Shown here one piece after another: positions 61,455 to 64,000 of a stretch of 64,000 nucleotides of DNA. The notes beneath the pieces are model-generated. The model had not been told where the DNA came from, ran no database searches, and was given only the letters and a program-made list of their open reading frames with translations. Made by a program: the position numbers and the translations under genes. The DNA comes from Blastobasis lacticolella (taxonomy: Eukaryota > Arthropoda > Insecta > Lepidoptera > Blastobasidae), in the NCBI GenBank assembly GCA_905147135.1, contig LR990053.1:1004501-1068500 (forward strand). The letters run 5' to 3'. Positions within the stretch are counted from its first letter, which is position 1, and every line of letters starts with the position of its first letter.

Positions 61455-61550
61455 AGACAAGCTAGGACAATTCACACAGAGCCATGTAACCCCAAAATAA
61501 GCAAAACTTGTGTTATGGGTGCCAGAATACAGATAAACTTCTTATACAAA
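61455..61550 (-). repeat. SINE family S4, 3' end
   Basis: caattcacacagagccatgt, aaataagcaaaacttgtgtt and gggtgccagaatacagataa. Confidence 0.7.
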
Positions 61551-62094
61551 GAGAATGATCTGTTGCTGTTGCAGTATTACAATTCTGTGCTATTACTAGT
61601 CATGGGCGACTGATTAAAAAAATATACCAATGATTTAATAACCGCTTATGATTTTATCACGAATATATTCTTTCGATTTTTTTTAATTCGAGCAAGCCTA
61701 ATAGCACATCTATACAATCGCCCATCACTAGCCATTTCTATTAACTATTTACCCATCACTTGCTATTACTTCAGAGAAAGCTTTCTAATTTAAGTGGTAA
61801 CCCCATTTGCAATGTCACTCCGAGGTATCTGAAACTACGGACGGAATCCAGGTGAACGTTGGCACGAGACAATGTAATCCCGGGCTATCTGATTGGCTTA
61901 GATTAGGGTGCGACTCTCGAATGACATTCAGGGTTACCTTTTAGATCTTATTTTCAAAGTAATTGTATTGGAGGTGGCAGTAAAGAGTTTTACTAAAGGA
62001 GAAATAGGAGCTTCGGTAGTATGATTAAGGGGTTGTCGCCGGGTTCAGTGGCTTATACGGCATCCTGTTCTAGGGAGGCAACCAATAATTTGTT
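61551..62094. other. Spacer, nothing recognised
   Basis: No gene or repeat family recognised. Confidence 0.4.
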
Positions 62095-62215
62095 TTATGC
62101 CTCCAAGGTGGCAAACAAGCTTACGGCCTGCCTGATGGTAAGCAGTCGCCGCAGCCTATGGACGTTTGCAATACCAGGGGCATCACCCACGCGTTGCCGA
62201 CCACGTAAAAACCTT
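62095..62215 (-). repeat. Interspersed repeat shared with 5880-6010
   Basis: ccaaggtggcaaacaagctt, acggcctgcctgatggtaag and gtttgcaataccaggggca, inverse of 5880-6010. Confidence 0.72.
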
Positions 62216-62369
62216 TATAATAGACCTACTTAGTTCCCCCCCCTCTGTATATTAGTTATGGACGTACGTATAGGATAGTGGGGTGGGCGTCTTAGTGATA
62301 ATAATCTAAGGTTGGTATAACTTTTAATCGCCGCGAGCTCGACAATTTTATCAATTTTACTAATAAAGC

Positions 62370-62524
62370 CTGTGGCCCTGGCACAAGTGTGTTCGCGACA
62401 AAGCTCGCGCCGCGAGAGAGCGTTTGTCTCTTTCTCTCAATACTAAAACGAAAGAGATAGCAATACCTATGTCGCGCTTTTTCTCACTTATCGCGCGCGA
62501 GAGCTACTAGTGCTAGGCCCACAG
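62370..62524. mobile_element. Possible 155-bp MITE
   Basis: ctgtggccctggcac is mirrored by gtgctaggcccacag with two mismatches. The interior is rich in gcgcgagag/ctctcgcgc-type pairs. Confidence 0.6.
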
Positions 62525-63160
62525 TGCGCTCGTACAATTGAAATTAACGAACTTTAAAATTAACGAAAAATTAACAAATAATAAACGAAATTAACGAACC
62601 GACCCCTACAACCCCCATGCATTGTATCAATTACTCTTTTCTGAGTTATCTACAATAATGTATAAGTAGTGTTAGTTAGTTGTCAGGGTGGTTAAGGCAC
62701 AGAGGACTATAAAATTGTAGTTTAGAGGCGACCATAGATGGGCTGGCTTGTGCTTGTCGGTGCGAGCGCTGGCGAGGGGTTGCATGGTAACCGGCGAGCA
62801 TGCGTCACCCTCTACCTGATTATGCTTACTTAATTTTCCCTTTGCTTTCCATTAGCTACTTAACGTTTGAGAACTCCTGATGGCAACTGATGATGCAGAC
62901 TATTGTGTAGCATGACTACTTAGATAGTGCTTATATTTATCATCATCGTCTTAGCAGTCAACCCCGGTTTCAGCCAGGGTCCGCTTTCCTGCTCTTCCTT
63001 TCTTTAACTTCGCCAGGTTTTTAGCGGCCCATTGCTTATTTCTACTCTAGCCCTCAAAAGGCCGGATTCCAGGTCCCAACAGAATAGTTTTCGAGAAGGT
63101 TAGCCCGTCGGACCCTACTGTAGTTTTAGGTAGTTTTCTTAAGTATGTTACGTATACCTA
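62525..63160. other. Spacer, mostly unrecognised
   Basis: 62640-62670 resembles an S1 piece (caattactcttttctgagtt). 62940-63030 resembles 39350-39440. No gene seen. Confidence 0.4.
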
Positions 63161-63164
63161 TGTA

Positions 63165-63312
63165 ATATGGTCGGGTGCGATCCGGCTGTGCCAATTGTCG
63201 GGCACGGTCCGGCCGTTGTCGGCGTGGGGTGGCTGGGTGTGCTCCGGCCCGCATGCTACTGTGTATTTCTTTCCTATTTTCCTGTCCCCTCCTTTTGACG
63301 ATTGAAAGAGAT
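63165..63312 (+). repeat. LINE 3' region, family also at 17125-17320
   Basis: gcgatccggctgtgccaatt, gtatttctttcctattttcc and cccctccttttgacgattg. Confidence 0.65.
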
Positions 63313-64000
63313 ACATATTTTATGTCCAACGCAATGAATACAATTTTGTTTTTTTAAGGTAAGTATATCGAATCTCTGAGCTGCAACTTTTTTGGAATCG
63401 GATCAGATTTAGTGCTCAAAAGCACCCATGTGTGTAAGGGAACGTTGCTACCCTACATTGGCTGACCCAAAACGGCCCCAATAACGTATGTATTGGCACA
63501 ATAAACACCCATTTCAGCCTGTACGTAATGGGATATCACGGGGCAGGTCGTCTAAGCCCTAGTGTTTATATTGGCGAGTATATTGACGTAACTCGACGCT
63601 GAAAGCGCCATGTGCGCCGTTTCCCAGGATTTCCTTTTCACACGAACAGTCTGTAGGACCAGACTGAATTATTGACGACAATTTGGCCTGGAGAATGTAT
63701 GAGTTAGACGGTAATCTGTTTCTATTCTAGTCTATAGTAAATTAATGCTCTAAGAGTAAACTACTAGCTTTTGCCTGCGACTTCGTATGCGTAATCTTCG
63801 ATTATTTAGAACCTGTGGAATCATAGGTATTGGATTTCGAGAAAATTCTAGCCTATATGCTGTGCTGGGATATAAGCTATATTGCTGTCAAACATCAAAA
63901 TATGTTTAGTAGTTTATGCGAGAATGAGTTAGTCCTCTGTGTATAACCTCATAATCTGTCATACATTTATCCTTACTTCTTTTCTCATTGATGTTATTAG
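63313..64000. other. Spacer, nothing recognised
   Basis: No gene or repeat family recognised up to the window edge. Confidence 0.45.

Overview
The window is eukaryotic genomic DNA, most likely from a moth or butterfly (Lepidoptera). It has one intron-rich host gene with ordinary GT-AG splice sites, AT-rich spacers, and dense families of tRNA-headed SINEs, RTE-type LINEs, Helitrons and foldback MITEs of the kinds common in lepidopteran genomes. There are no bacterial-style operons. The order is inferred from general knowledge; no species is claimed.

Left part (about 2.8-19.9 kb, minus strand): one complete protein-coding gene, a DCAF12 orthologue (a WD40 substrate receptor of CUL4-DDB1 ubiquitin ligases). 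I reconstructed ten coding exons from 19898 down to 3399. All splice phases agree and give 451 residues, close to my recollection of about 453 for the vertebrate protein. Introns are filled with SINE, LINE and MITE copies. The most unusual feature is that four exons (4, 6, 8 and the terminal exon 10) are each followed, on the transcriptional downstream side, by a minisatellite. In at least two cases the repeat unit copies the exon end plus its splice donor.

Right part (about 20-64 kb): no convincing host gene. It is a mosaic of mobile elements: RTE 3' fragments, an R1-like LINE fragment, many LINE 3' tails, at least four SINE families, hAT-like elements with 8-bp target duplications, several palindromic MITEs, a 113-114 bp tandem array, and two larger coding elements. 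One is a Helitron (49172-53527) with an open, apparently intron-containing Rep gene but no helicase. The other is a 5'-truncated, frameshifted RTE reverse transcriptase (57957-59736) that inserted into a SINE and left a 12-bp target duplication.

The RTE element, its short 3' fragments and SINE family S3 share a related 3' end (an aggcc-containing segment followed by a TGATGATG tail), which suggests the RTE machinery mobilised S3. SINE family S1 was hit at least twice by RTE insertions. Family names S1-S4, RA, RB and RC are labels local to this annotation.
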